A DNA stretch of 64,000 nt from Nocardioides sp. LHD-245 (GCF_030929495.1 NZ_JAVFWN010000012.1:183912-247911), one strand, 5' to 3'. Shown: positions 6,500-15,370, counted from the first letter of the stretch. Translations and numbers: made by a program. The notes: generated by a model from the sequence alone, not told the origin.

Positions 6500-9091
6500 A
6501 TGAGCATCGCGAGACACGCCGCGGCGGGCGCCGGGGCGGAGATCGACGAGCTGATCAGGGAGGCGCAGGGCTGGCTGAACCGGGACGTGGCGCGGTGCCG
6601 CGAGCTGATCGAGTGCGCCGAGGCCGGGCTCGACGGCCGGCGCGACGCCGCCCGGCTGGCGGGGATCGAGATGGTCCGCGGCGACCTCGCGGTGGCCAGC
6701 GGCGAGCTCGGCGCCGCGGCCGCCGCCTACCGCAGCGCGCGCCGCAACTGGCTCGCCGCCGACCACTCGCTCGAGGCGGTGCGCGCCGCAGCCGGCGCGA
6801 CGGAGGTGCAGCTGCTGGTCGGCGATTTCGAGGCCGCCGAGACCGGTCTGCTCCGGCTGCAGGCAGAGCTGGGCCGCGTCCCGCACGAGGATGCTCGGGT
6901 CGCCGGTCTCGTCGCGCTGGTCCAGCGCCAGCTCGCTGACGCCCTGGCCGGGCGGGGCCAGGCGACCGCCGCCCTGCGGCAGTACGACGCGGCCGAGAAC
7001 CTGTTCGGCGCGCTGGGCGACTCCGACAGCATCGCCCAGGTGCAGCTCAGCCGTGGCCGGGCGGCGCTGGACGCCGGACTGACCCACAACGCGTTGCTGG
7101 AGCTCAACCGGGCCCGGGTGTCCTACGAGGCCTCCGGCCAGACTCCCCGGGCCACGGCCGCGACGGCGCTCGTCGCCGAGGCGTTCTCCGCAACCGGACA
7201 GGTCGCGCGTGCGCTCGACGTGCTCGACTGCCTGGCCTCGGAGCTGCCCGGGACGCGGTGGCACGTGGCACTCCACGCCCTCGTCCGCTCCGACGCGCTG
7301 CTGCGGTCGGGGTTCGCGGCCGAGGCGCACGCGGAGGCCCGCGCCGCCGAGGAGGTGTTCATGCAGATCGGGGCGGTCGAGTGCTCCGCGCGCGCCGCGC
7401 TGGCCTGCGCCCGGGCCTCCCTGGCCTGGGGCCGGCACCGGGCGGCGGCCTCGGAGCTCGACGTCGCCGAGCGCCTGTTCGGCGACTGCGGCAGCCGGTT
7501 GATGCGGATGCACACCTGGCTCCTCCAGGCTGAGGCGGCCTGGGCGCTGGGCGACCTCGACTCCTGCCGCGCCACCTGTGACCGGGTGATCGCCGCCGAG
7601 GTCGAGGACACGCCGTCCCTCGTCATCGTCCGGGCCCGGCTGCTGGCGGCCCGGGTCGCGGAGCCGGAGGCCGCCGCCGCGTTGCTCGACGCCGCCGCCT
7701 CCCGTGCGGTCGGGCTCGGGACACCCGAGCTGCGGGCCGACGTCCTCCTCGCCCGGGCCCGCCACGAGCGGCGGACCGGCCAGGTCCCGCAGGCGGTCGC
7801 GTCCCTGCGCCGGGTGCTGCGTGTGGGCAGGGGGTGGGCGCAGCGCCTCGGCCACCGCACCAGCGTCGGGTGCCCCTCGCTCATCGAGGCGACCGACGAG
7901 CTGATCCTGCTGCTGCTCGAGCGCGGCGACCATGCCGGGCGGGTCGAGGCCCTGCGTCGCGCCCGGGCGGCCAAGGCGGCGGCGGTCGACCCGCCGCGCA
8001 CCTCCGCGATCGCCGGCGCCCCGCCCTCCGGACGCCGCGGCCGGCTGGAGCGCCTGCTGGCGGACGCCATCGCACCTGCCCCCGTCGTGTCCGGTGACGC
8101 CGAGGAGGCGCTGCCGGCGCTCCCCGGCGGCTCCCTCGTCGAGTACTACGTCGCCGGCGACGACGTCGTCGTGTTCGTCCTCCGTGACGGTCACGTGGAC
8201 GCGCGGGTGCTGCCACGGACCGCGGAGAGCAGCCGACGTCTCGTCAACGCGTGGCAGCAGGAGTGCACCCTGATGTCTCCCGGGGGCAGCGTGGATCCGG
8301 GGTTCACCTCCTCGGCCGCGTTGGACGGGCTCTTCGACCTGCTCCTCGCACCCGTCGTGGAGCTGTTGGCCGACCTCGACGACGAGCTCCCCGTGATCGG
8401 GCACCGGCACCTGCACGCCGTACCGTTCGACGCGCTGCTCGACGAGGTCGGACCGTGGTACGCGAGCCTCGCCCGTCCGCTCCTCCCGCCCGACCGGATG
8501 CCCACGGAGGCCCCCGAGCTGACCGCGCTCGTCCTGGCCGTGGCGGACGAGAACGCCCCCTCCATCGAGCGGGAGGCCGCGATGATCCTGCGCCACCTCC
8601 CCGAGGCGGAGGTCCTCGTCGCGGACGAGGCCACCCGGGGAGCACTCGTGGGTCGCTCGGCGGGCGTGGACGTCGTCCATCTCGCCTGCCACGGGGTGTT
8701 CCGTCAGGACGATCCGCTGTCCTCCGGCCTCCGGCTCTCGGACGGCTGGTTGCGGGCTCGTGACATCGCCGCCGGCCAGGTCACGCTCGACGACGCCGTC
8801 GTGGTGCTGAGTGCCTGCAGCTCGGGCCGCTCGTCCGACCACACCAGCGAGCCGGTCGGGCTGGTGTCGGCGTGCCTCGCCGCGGGCGCCCGCGGGGTCG
8901 TGGCGGCGCTGTGGGTCGTCGACGACGCGGTGACGCTGGAGCTGATGACGCACTTCTACCGTGCTCTCGCCACCGGCGCGGAGCCCGCCGCTGCCCTGCG
9001 CCGGGCCCGGCGCCAGGTCGCGCGCCGCTACCCCCATCCCTATTACTGGGGGGCGTTCCGATTCGTGGGACGGGCCGACCCCGCCCGGTAG
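6500..9091 (+). CDS. TPR-CHAT caspase-like protease
   Basis: 863 residues. Roughly residues 1-500 are tandem TPR-like helical repeats (for example GDLAVASGELGAAAAAYRSA, LADALAGRGQATAALRQYDA). The C-terminal CHAT domain (about 590-863) carries the caspase-type catalytic pair: His in VVHLACHGVF (about residue 730) and Cys in VVLSACSSGRS (about 772), followed by GLVSACLAAGARGVVAALW and a terminal HPYYWGAFRFVG that are typical of CHAT proteins. The ATG at 6500 is 10 bases after the anti-sigma-like gene. TPR-CHAT proteins include the Craspase protease Csx29, which cleaves Csx30 to free an ECF-type sigma factor; here the same three kinds of part occur without any CRISPR gene. Substrate and trigger are unknown. 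Confidence 0.88.
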   Translation: MSIARHAAAGAGAEIDELIREAQGWLNRDVARCRELIECAEAGLDGRRDAARLAGIEMVRGDLAVASGELGAAAAAYRSARRNWLAADHSLEAVRAAAGATEVQLLVGDFEAAETGLLRLQAELGRVPHEDARVAGLVALVQRQLADALAGRGQATAALRQYDAAENLFGALGDSDSIAQVQLSRGRAALDAGLTHNALLELNRARVSYEASGQTPRATAATALVAEAFSATGQVARALDVLDCLASELPGTRWHVALHALVRSDALLRSGFAAEAHAEARAAEEVFMQIGAVECSARAALACARASLAWGRHRAAASELDVAERLFGDCGSRLMRMHTWLLQAEAAWALGDLDSCRATCDRVIAAEVEDTPSLVIVRARLLAARVAEPEAAAALLDAAASRAVGLGTPELRADVLLARARHERRTGQVPQAVASLRRVLRVGRGWAQRLGHRTSVGCPSLIEATDELILLLLERGDHAGRVEALRRARAAKAAAVDPPRTSAIAGAPPSGRRGRLERLLADAIAPAPVVSGDAEEALPALPGGSLVEYYVAGDDVVVFVLRDGHVDARVLPRTAESSRRLVNAWQQECTLMSPGGSVDPGFTSSAALDGLFDLLLAPVVELLADLDDELPVIGHRHLHAVPFDALLDEVGPWYASLARPLLPPDRMPTEAPELTALVLAVADENAPSIEREAAMILRHLPEAEVLVADEATRGALVGRSAGVDVVHLACHGVFRQDDPLSSGLRLSDGWLRARDIAAGQVTLDDAVVVLSACSSGRSSDHTSEPVGLVSACLAAGARGVVAALWVVDDAVTLELMTHFYRALATGAEPAAALRRARRQVARRYPHPYYWGAFRFVGRADPAR

Positions 9092-9095
9092 CGAC

Positions 9096-9124
9096 GGATC
9101 AATCCCGGTCCCGACAGCACCAGT
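9096..9124 (+). promoter_or_regulatory. GGATCAA-N14-GCACCAGT promoter motif (copy A)
   Basis: GGATCAA at 9096-9102 and GCACCAGT at 9117-9124, just after the CHAT stop codon and about 74 bases before the coiled-coil gene at 9198. Spacing and blocks match the copies at 9566 and 13524. Likely the -35 and -10 elements of an alternative sigma factor. Confidence 0.6.
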
Positions 9125-9197
9125 CATCCAGGCGCCGCACGGGCGCTCCGATCCGGTGTCGAGGGGCGTGCACCGCACGCGAGGGAGTGGTTCGAAC

Positions 9198-9593
9198 GTG
9201 GTTCAGCCGATGGACGGGCGAGGGGCCCGCGAGGGGGCAGGGGACGGGGAGCGGGGCGGTTGGCCGCCGACCTTCCCCCACCGGGAGATCGACGCGCTGA
9301 TCGACCGGATCGAGAGTGGGGGAGCCGGCGATCGCGCCGAGGTCCAGCGCCTGCTCGCTCTGGTGTCCGGGGAGGCGCAGCGGCTGCGCAGCACGGTGGT
9401 GCGGCTCGTGACGTCGCGGCTGTCCGAGGCCGACCGTGAGGCGCAGCGGATCGTCGCCGCGGCGATCCACGAGGGCGAGCAGTTGATGGCGGCCGCCCGG
9501 GAGTCGGTCCGGGTCCAGGACCGGGCCGCGGAGCCGGCCCGCCGGGAACCGATTCGCGTCGTACCGGATCAATCGCCCGGCGCGGCGCACTAG
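9198..9593 (+). CDS. Small coiled-coil protein of unknown function
   Basis: 131 residues from the GTG at 9198, which has a GAGGGAG ribosome site ten bases upstream; ATG at 9210 is an alternative. After a Gly-rich start the protein has a HREIDALIDRIESG segment and a helical region, RAEVQRLLALVSGEAQRLRS ... EADREAQRIVAAAIHEGEQL, that looks like a DivIVA-type or ATP-synthase-b-like coiled coil, with no membrane segment. It shares the style of Ala/Glu/Arg-rich coiled coil with the next gene and both have the same promoter motif, so they probably work together. No function can be assigned. Confidence 0.7.
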   Translation: MVQPMDGRGAREGAGDGERGGWPPTFPHREIDALIDRIESGGAGDRAEVQRLLALVSGEAQRLRSTVVRLVTSRLSEADREAQRIVAAAIHEGEQLMAAARESVRVQDRAAEPARREPIRVVPDQSPGAAH

Positions 9594-9594
9594 T
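9566..9594 (+). promoter_or_regulatory. GGATCAA-N14-GCACTAGT promoter motif (copy D)
   Basis: GGATCAA at 9566-9572 and GCACTAGT at 9587-9594, inside the last codons of the preceding gene. The ATG of the next gene is at 9600, only five bases past the second block, so transcription would begin about at the start codon and give a leaderless mRNA. Confidence 0.6.
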
Positions 9595-9599
9595 TGCAC

Positions 9600-10604
9600 A
9601 TGTTCAGTCGATCCCGGTCCGCAGCAGAGGGTGAGCCGCAGGCGGACGTGTCTCCCGAGTCCACAGGTGACGAGGCCGCACGTGCCTTCGACCAGGTGCT
9701 GTCCGACCTGCAGCCACCCGGCTCGCCCGCCGCCGAGCCGGACGTGGCGGCGATGGCCGCCGACGCCGAGGAGCACGCCGCGACCCTGCGCGCCACCCGC
9801 GGTGCCCACCGCGAGGCCCAGGCCATGCTCACCCTGGCCAGCCAGGCCCGCGAGGAGGCGAGCGAGGAGGCCGAGCGGGTCGTGCTCGAGGCCCGTGACG
9901 CCGCCGAGCGGACGCGCCAGGAGATCGCCGGCTGGGCCGCCGCCCAGCGGGCGAAGGTCGACGCCCTGGCGGCCGACCTCGCCGCGTCCGCGCGGCGCGA
10001 CGCCGACACCATCCGGGCCGAGGCGCTGCGGACCTCGATGGCCGAGGCCGAGGAGACCTCCCGCTGCTATGTCGCGGACGCGGCGGCGGGTGCGCAGCGC
10101 GACGCCGAGGCGATCAGGGCCGAGGCCCGCCTCGTCCTCGAGCGGGCGACCGAACTCGGGGAAGAGGTGGGCGAGGCGATCGCGGACCTGACCGCCGCGG
10201 GGGCGGCCGTCCGGTCCCGGCTCCAGCAGGCCGGGGCGGCGATGGAGCGGCTGCTCTCCGAGAACCCCGCGCCGGAGGAGGACCTGGGGGACCCGGATCC
10301 GGACGACCCGGAGGATCCCGCGGCCCAGGACGCGGGATCCGCGCCGGACCGGCCGCACGACGCCGTAGGCGCGCAGGACGCGGAGGTCACGGGCGACGGG
10401 CCGGACGACGCCGACGACCGCGGCGACCCCGGCCACCCCGGCGACCCCGGCCACCCCGGCGACCCCGGCGACGGGGACGACGCCGACGACCCGGCCGGGG
10501 CAGGACTCTCCCGCGACCCGGACGAGCCGGAGCGACCGCAGGACCGGCAGCTCGGCTCCATGTTCCGGCGCCAGGGTCACCATGGTCGCGGCAGCGATCA
10601 GTGA
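9600..10604 (+). CDS. Coiled-coil (DivIVA-like) protein with acidic repeat tail
   Basis: 334 residues from ATG 9600; a TTG at 9594 is less likely because the promoter motif ends there. Residues about 50-220 form a long Ala/Glu/Arg coiled coil (EEHAATLRATRGAHREAQAM, ASQAREEASEEAERVVLEAR, IRAEARLVLERATELGEEV). The tail is acidic and Pro/Gly-rich with GDPGHP repeats, then ends basic (SMFRRQGHHGRGSDQ). No membrane helix is seen. DivIVA/Wag31-like scaffolds are a reasonable comparison, but the DivIVA N-terminal domain itself is not recognised. It overlaps the downstream GTPase gene by 23 bases, pointing to translational coupling. Confidence 0.7.
   Translation: MFSRSRSAAEGEPQADVSPESTGDEAARAFDQVLSDLQPPGSPAAEPDVAAMAADAEEHAATLRATRGAHREAQAMLTLASQAREEASEEAERVVLEARDAAERTRQEIAGWAAAQRAKVDALAADLAASARRDADTIRAEALRTSMAEAEETSRCYVADAAAGAQRDAEAIRAEARLVLERATELGEEVGEAIADLTAAGAAVRSRLQQAGAAMERLLSENPAPEEDLGDPDPDDPEDPAAQDAGSAPDRPHDAVGAQDAEVTGDGPDDADDRGDPGHPGDPGHPGDPGDGDDADDPAGAGLSRDPDEPERPQDRQLGSMFRRQGHHGRGSDQ
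10422..10470 (+). repeat. 18-bp tandem repeat encoding GDPGHP
   Basis: Two full copies and one partial copy of GGCGACCCCGGCCACCCC inside the acidic tail of the coiled-coil gene. The unit is a multiple of three, so copy-number change would alter tail length without breaking the frame. Confidence 0.7.
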
Positions 10605-12105
10605 CGTCCGGCCGTCGCGGGCTGCCCCCGAGCGCGCCCGGGCGGGCCGAGGCACCGGCCGGACCGCCGACGACGGACTCCTGGCCGCCGCGACCGAGCT
10701 GCACCGATCGCTCGCGGGCGCCCGGCTGCCGCTGAACCTCGCGGGCGCCGAGGCCGTGCGCGACGAGCGCCGCCGCACGATCGACCAGTTCGCCGACCAG
10801 GTGCTTCCCCGGCTGGCGGAGCGCACGGCTCCGGTCCTCGTCGTCGTCGGCGGTCCCACGGGCGCCGGCAAGTCGACGCTCGTCAACAGCCTGGCCGGTC
10901 GTGCGGTGACCACACCGGGGCTGCTGCGCCCGACCACGCGTTCCCCGGTGCTGGTGCACCACCCCGGCGACCGGTCGTGGTTCCGGGACGACCGGATCCT
11001 CCCGGGCCTGCGGCGGGTCACCGGGGCGACCGGCGACCACGCCAGCGTCCAGCTGGTCGCCGCGCCGAGCGTGCCCCGTGGGATCGCGATCCTCGACGCG
11101 CCCGACTTCGACTCGGTCGACGACGACAACCGCGCGCTGGCGCGCCAGCTCATCGCCGCCGCGGACCTCCTGCTGTTCGTGACCTCCGCGGCGCGCTACT
11201 CCGACCGGCTGCCCTGGCAGCACCTCGATCTCGCGGTGGAGCGCGACACGTCCGTCGCCGTCGTGCTGAACCGGATCCCGGCCGCCGACCGCGCCACCGT
11301 CGTCCCCGACCTGCGCCGGATGGCCGGCGCCAGGAACGTGCCGGACGACCACATCTTCCTCGTCGAGCAGGCGGAGCTCGACGACCCCGCGCTGCTGCCC
11401 GCGGCGCTGGTGCGCCCGCTGCGGACCTGGGTCGACACGCTCGCCGCCGACAGCTCCGCGCGGACCACGGTTGCCGAGCAGACCGTCACCGGTGCGGTCC
11501 GTCGTGCCGTCACCGTCGCCACCGCGGTCGCGGAGGCGGCGGCGCGGCAGGTCGACGCGATCGGCGAGCTGCTGAGCGTGGCCGACCGGGTCTACGCCGC
11601 CGAGCTGGCCGCGCTGGAGGACGCCCTGCCGAAGCTCCTCGCGGTGCTCGACGCCAGGGTCACCGCGCACCGCGCCGCCCCCGGAGGCGCTCCGGGCGAC
11701 GGCATCGACCGAGCGGAGGTCGCCGTCGACCTCGCCCTGGAGGGGCTTCTCGTCGACCACGCCTGGCGGGCGGCCGAGCGCGCGAGCGCCGAGCTGCGCG
11801 CCACGAGCCACGGCAGCGCGCTGCTCGACTGGAGCACCGAGGACCTCAGCCGGCCCGGCAAGGGACTCGGCCTCCGCGCCCGCCGGGCGATCCGCGGCGC
11901 CCGCCGCGCCGCGACCCCGGTCGCCGGTGCCGCGAGCCCGCTCGGCGAGGTGCTCGCCGCGCTGCTCACCGAGGACCGCGACCGCTACCTGCGCCCGGTC
12001 CTGGACCGCACCCTCGCCCCCGACGCGCCGCAGCGGCTGCGCGCCGCCGCCGACCACGCCGCCCGGGCCCTGGCCCGGCACCAGACGAGAGGCCCGATCC
12101 GATGA
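10582..12105 (+). CDS. Dynamin-like/ribosome-type P-loop GTPase, first of a pair
   Basis: 507 residues. The P-loop is VVVGGPTGAGKSTLVNSLAG (about residues 88-107), followed by a switch-I-like TTRSPVLV, the G3 element ILDAPDFDSVDDDN (DxxG-like, with D-F-D) and a G4-like VVLNRIP. A long helical C-terminal region rich in Ala, Arg and Leu follows, as in bacterial dynamin-like or YfjP-type GTPases. No clear membrane helix is seen. The start lies inside the end of the coiled-coil gene and the stop overlaps the ATG of the second GTPase, so the two GTPases are probably made together, as in bacterial DynA/DynB-type pairs. Role in membrane remodelling is inference. Confidence 0.8.
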   Translation: MVAAAISDVRPSRAAPERARAGRGTGRTADDGLLAAATELHRSLAGARLPLNLAGAEAVRDERRRTIDQFADQVLPRLAERTAPVLVVVGGPTGAGKSTLVNSLAGRAVTTPGLLRPTTRSPVLVHHPGDRSWFRDDRILPGLRRVTGATGDHASVQLVAAPSVPRGIAILDAPDFDSVDDDNRALARQLIAAADLLLFVTSAARYSDRLPWQHLDLAVERDTSVAVVLNRIPAADRATVVPDLRRMAGARNVPDDHIFLVEQAELDDPALLPAALVRPLRTWVDTLAADSSARTTVAEQTVTGAVRRAVTVATAVAEAAARQVDAIGELLSVADRVYAAELAALEDALPKLLAVLDARVTAHRAAPGGAPGDGIDRAEVAVDLALEGLLVDHAWRAAERASAELRATSHGSALLDWSTEDLSRPGKGLGLRARRAIRGARRAATPVAGAASPLGEVLAALLTEDRDRYLRPVLDRTLAPDAPQRLRAAADHAARALARHQTRGPIR

Positions 12106-13496
12106 ACCTCCAGGCACGGCTCGACGGACTCCGGAGCGCCGCGGACGCCGCGGAGGGCCGCCTCGACCAGGCGCTTCTCGACGAGGTGCGCGCCGGGGTC
12201 GACCGGTCGACCGGTCGGCTGCGGCTCTCCGAGCGGCACACCGTCGTGGCGATCGCCGGGGCCACCGGCTCCGGCAAGTCGACGCTCTTCAACGCCCTCG
12301 CCGGCGCCGAGCTCTCGCGGTCCGGTGCCCGCCGCCCGACGACCTCGACCGCCCAGGCGCTGGTCTGGGGCGACGGCGACGCGGACGAGCTGCTCACCTG
12401 GCTCGGCGTCCGCCCCGCCGACCGCCACCGGCGCGACGCGCTGCCCACCGCGACGCCGCCCGGCCGGCTCCCCGAGGGGCTGGTCCTCGTCGACCTACCC
12501 GACCACGACTCGATCGAGGCCGCCCACCACGCCGAGGCGCGGCGGGTCGTGGAGCTCGCGGACGTGCTGGTCTGGGTCGTCGATCCCCAGAAGTACGCCG
12601 ACGCGGCGATCCACCGCGAGTTCCTCCGGCCGCTGGCCGGTCACCGGGCGGTGACGATGGTGGTCCTCAACCACATCGACACCGTGCCCGAGGAGCGGCG
12701 GCGGAGCATGGTCGCCGACCTCAGGAAGCTGCTCGTCGCCGACGGCATCCGCGACCCGCGGATCCTGGCGACCAGCGCCCGGCACGATGTCGGCATCGAC
12801 GACCTGCGCCGCGCGATCACCCGCCGTGTGCAGGAGAAGCAGAACACCGTGCTGCGCATCGACGCCGACATCCGCGCGGCCGTGACCCGGCTGGCGGACG
12901 CGGCCGGGCGCGCGCCGTACCCGGTGCCCGACGTGTGGGTCGCTGACCTGGAGCGCCGGCTGGCCGATGCCGCCGGGCAGCCTCCGATCCGCCGCGGGCC
13001 GGTCGACCGGCCCGCGGTCGACAACGCCGTCCGCGGTCTCGTCGACCGGCTGTGCGGCGACCTCGCGCCCGGCTGGGGCCGGGCGGTCCGGGCGGCGGTC
13101 ACGCAGCGACTCGGCGACACCGACGACCGCCTCGACGCCGAGCTCGCCGCCCTCCCGGTCCCGGCCCTCCGGCCGGCGCGGGCAGGAGCGCGCGCCGGCG
13201 TCGCGGCGGCCGTGCTCCTGGCGCTCGCAGCCGTCGCGTCCGGTGTCACCGGCGTGCTCCCGCCCGTGGTCGCGTTCGCCGCCGCCGGTCTCCTCGGCGT
13301 CGTCGCGATCGTGGCCGGCCTGCTGGACCGGGGTGCCTCCCGTCGCGCCGCGGCGCATGCGCACCAGGTCGACGCCGGCTGCCGTGAGGTGGTCGCCCGG
13401 GTCGTGCGCGAGCACGTGCTCGCCCCGGCGCGACGCGAGCTGACGTCGTACGCCCGCTTCGAGCGCGGTCTGCGCTCGGCCCGCGGCCAGGTCTGA
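12102..13496 (+). CDS. YfjP/Era-like membrane GTPase, second of a pair
   Basis: 464 residues. The motifs are complete: P-loop VVAIAGATGSGKSTLFNALA, G2 RRPTTST, G3 LVLVDLPDHDSIE, G4 MVVLNHIDTV (NxxD-like NHID) and a following ILATSARHDVG that fits G5. Two hydrophobic helices near residues 360-412 (AAAVLLALAAVASGVTGVL and VVAFAAAGLLGVVAIVAGLL) form a membrane hairpin before a helical tail, as in membrane-anchored YfjP-like GTPases. It overlaps the first GTPase by 4 bases. Its neighbours (polar coiled-coil proteins before, EPS genes after) suggest work at the cell envelope. Confidence 0.82.
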   Translation: MNLQARLDGLRSAADAAEGRLDQALLDEVRAGVDRSTGRLRLSERHTVVAIAGATGSGKSTLFNALAGAELSRSGARRPTTSTAQALVWGDGDADELLTWLGVRPADRHRRDALPTATPPGRLPEGLVLVDLPDHDSIEAAHHAEARRVVELADVLVWVVDPQKYADAAIHREFLRPLAGHRAVTMVVLNHIDTVPEERRRSMVADLRKLLVADGIRDPRILATSARHDVGIDDLRRAITRRVQEKQNTVLRIDADIRAAVTRLADAAGRAPYPVPDVWVADLERRLADAAGQPPIRRGPVDRPAVDNAVRGLVDRLCGDLAPGWGRAVRAAVTQRLGDTDDRLDAELAALPVPALRPARAGARAGVAAAVLLALAAVASGVTGVLPPVVAFAAAGLLGVVAIVAGLLDRGASRRAAAHAHQVDAGCREVVARVVREHVLAPARRELTSYARFERGLRSARGQV

Positions 13497-13523
13497 TCCC
13501 ATCGCGGACTTTCGGCAGGGGGT

Positions 13524-13552
13524 GGATCAAACCGCCTGCTCGCCGCACCAGT
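13524..13552 (+). promoter_or_regulatory. GGATCAA-N14-GCACCAGT promoter motif (copy C)
   Basis: GGATCAA at 13524-13530 and GCACCAGT at 13545-13552. The predicted start point near 13558 is about 30 bases before the first EPS gene (ATG 13590), which has a GGACGGAG ribosome site. This copy would drive the exopolysaccharide operon. Confidence 0.62.
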
Positions 13553-13589
13553 GAGATGTGAACACCACCCGTGACGGACGGAGCACGCG

Positions 13590-14309
13590 ATGAGCGTCGC
13601 GCGCGTCCCCCTCGACCTGCCGGGAGCGCCCGTCCCGGGCCCTGTCGAGACGCCGGCCGAGGCCGGCGCCGAGGCCCGCACCGGGGCCCGCCTCGTCGAG
13701 ACCGTGGGCCACGGCCGGGCCCGGCGGCTCCTCGAGCTGGTCGTCGCGGCCGGGCTCCTCGTGGCGCTCGCGCCGCTGCTCGTCGTCGTGGCGCTCCTGG
13801 TCAAGGGCACCAGCCGGGGCCCGGTGCTCTACCGACAGCGCCGGGTGGGTGTCGGCGGCCGACCGTTCGAGATCGTCAAGTTCCGCACGATGCGTCGCGA
13901 CGCCGAGCACCAGGCCACCGCGCTCTTCGCGCAGCGCAACGACGGCTCCGGTCCGCTCACCAAGATCCACGCCGATCCGCGCGTCACCCGGGTGGGTCGG
14001 GTGCTCCGCCGCTACTCGCTCGACGAGCTGCCGCAGCTGTGGAACGTGCTCAACGGCACCATGGCCCTGGTCGGCCCCCGGCCGACGACGCCCACCGAGG
14101 TCGCGCGGTTCGCCGCCGGCGACCACCGCCGGCACGCGGTCCGTCCCGGCATCACGGGCATCAGCCAGGTGAGCGGCCGCAGCGACCTCGACTGGGAGGA
14201 CGCGGTCGCGCTCGACCTCCAGTACGTCGCCGCCCGCTCGCTGCGCCTGGACCTCGTGATCCTCCTCCGTACCCTCCCCGCGGTCCTGCGCGGCCGCGGC
14301 GCCTACTGA
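13590..14309 (+). CDS. Undecaprenyl-phosphate sugar phosphotransferase (EPS initiation)
   Basis: 239 residues, the short catalytic form of the bacterial sugar transferase (WcaJ/PglC-like) family that moves a sugar-1-phosphate onto undecaprenyl phosphate, the first step of polysaccharide repeat-unit assembly. A hydrophobic helix (about 47-71) is followed by the core: KGTSRGPVLYRQRRVGVGG, FEIVKFRTMRRDAEH, LRRYSLDELPQLWNVLNG and MALVGPRP, then RPGITGISQVSGRSDLDW. It is the first gene of a run of overlapping EPS genes and sits directly after promoter copy C. The donor sugar is unknown. Confidence 0.92.
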   Translation: MSVARVPLDLPGAPVPGPVETPAEAGAEARTGARLVETVGHGRARRLLELVVAAGLLVALAPLLVVVALLVKGTSRGPVLYRQRRVGVGGRPFEIVKFRTMRRDAEHQATALFAQRNDGSGPLTKIHADPRVTRVGRVLRRYSLDELPQLWNVLNGTMALVGPRPTTPTEVARFAAGDHRRHAVRPGITGISQVSGRSDLDWEDAVALDLQYVAARSLRLDLVILLRTLPAVLRGRGAY

Positions 14310-14325
14310 CGACGGGAGCCCGACG

Positions 14326-15363
14326 ATGCGCATCCTCCATCTCATCGAGTCGCTCGGCGGCGGGGTGCTGACCTCCGTGCTCGCCATGGTCGAGGCGACG
14401 CCCGAGCTGGAGCACCATGTCGCGGTCTGGCCGCGGCGCTCCCATGCCGACACCGGCGACCGGCTGGACGCCTTCGACGGCGTGCACGAGCTCCGCAGCC
14501 GGCTGCCCCGGGCACTCCGGTCCGCGGACGACCTGATCCGCGACCTGGGGCCGCACCAGGTCCACGCGCACTCGTCGTACGCCGGCCTGCTGGCCCGGGT
14601 GCTCCGCCCCACGGTGGACGTGGCCTACAGCCCGCACTGCTTCGCGTTCGAGCGCCAGGACGTGGGCCCGGCCGCCCGGGCCGGCGTCCGGCGGATCGAG
14701 CGGGCCCTGGCCGCGCGCACCGCCGCCCTGGTGGCCTGCTCGCCTCGCGAGGCGGCGCTCGCCCGCGGCCTCGGGCACCGCCGGGTCGTCACCGTCCCCA
14801 ACCGGCCGCTCGACGTCCCGGACCTGCGGGCCCGGTTCGCCTCGGAGCTCCGCGTCGTGACGGTCGGGCGGATCGGACCGCAGAAGGACTGGTCCTACCT
14901 GCTGCGCACCAAGGGCTATCTCGAGGACGTGCTCGGCGCTCACGTCGACTGGGAGTGGCTCGGCGGGGGCGACCCGGGCGCCGAGCAGGCGCTGCGCGCC
15001 CACGGCGTCTCCGTCGCGGGCTGGCTCCCGCGCGCCGAGGTCCTGGTGCGCCTGAGCCGGGCCCACGTCTATGTGCACACGGCCGCCTGGGAGGGAGCTC
15101 CGATCAGCATCCTCGAGGCCGCGTCGCTCGGCCTGCCCCTCGCGGTCCGCGGCATTCCCGGCCTCCTCAGCCTCGAGGTCCCCGGCGTCGCGCGGACCGC
15201 GGCCGACCTCGCGTACCGGATCGTCCGGCTCCGCGACCCGGGCCTGTGGTCCGCGGAGCAGCAGCGCTCGCTGCACTTCGCCGCCGGCCACACCCGTCGT
15301 CTCCAGCACGAGCGCCTGACCGCCGCCTACGGGCTCGCCGCCCCGGACCTCGTCCTCAGATAG
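14326..15363 (+). CDS. GT4-type glycosyltransferase
   Basis: 345 residues, GT-B fold. The N-terminal domain opens RILHLIESLGGGVLTSVLAM, and the C-terminal nucleotide-sugar domain shows TVGRIGPQKDWSYLL, a WLPRAEVLVRLSRAHVYVHT segment and EGAPISILEAASLGLPLAVRG, which contains the E-x7-E type donor-binding element of retaining GT4 enzymes. It adds a sugar to the lipid-linked repeat at the inner face of the membrane. The ribosome site GGGAG lies close to the ATG and the gene follows the initiating transferase by 16 bases. Confidence 0.88.
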   Translation: MRILHLIESLGGGVLTSVLAMVEATPELEHHVAVWPRRSHADTGDRLDAFDGVHELRSRLPRALRSADDLIRDLGPHQVHAHSSYAGLLARVLRPTVDVAYSPHCFAFERQDVGPAARAGVRRIERALAARTAALVACSPREAALARGLGHRRVVTVPNRPLDVPDLRARFASELRVVTVGRIGPQKDWSYLLRTKGYLEDVLGAHVDWEWLGGGDPGAEQALRAHGVSVAGWLPRAEVLVRLSRAHVYVHTAAWEGAPISILEAASLGLPLAVRGIPGLLSLEVPGVARTAADLAYRIVRLRDPGLWSAEQQRSLHFAAGHTRRLQHERLTAAYGLAAPDLVLR

Positions 15364-15370
15364 GAACCCC

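Noticed and set aside
6500..9091. CHAT protein as part of a type III-E CRISPR (Craspase) locus
   Set aside because: No cas genes, no repeat-spacer array and no Csx30-like partner are present; only the protease-sigma logic is similar.
6440..9178. Very long minus-strand open frame opposite the CHAT gene
   Set aside because: It mirrors the codon pattern of the plus-strand gene, has Arg/Gly/Val-rich low-complexity composition and no recognisable motif; typical antisense openness at high GC.
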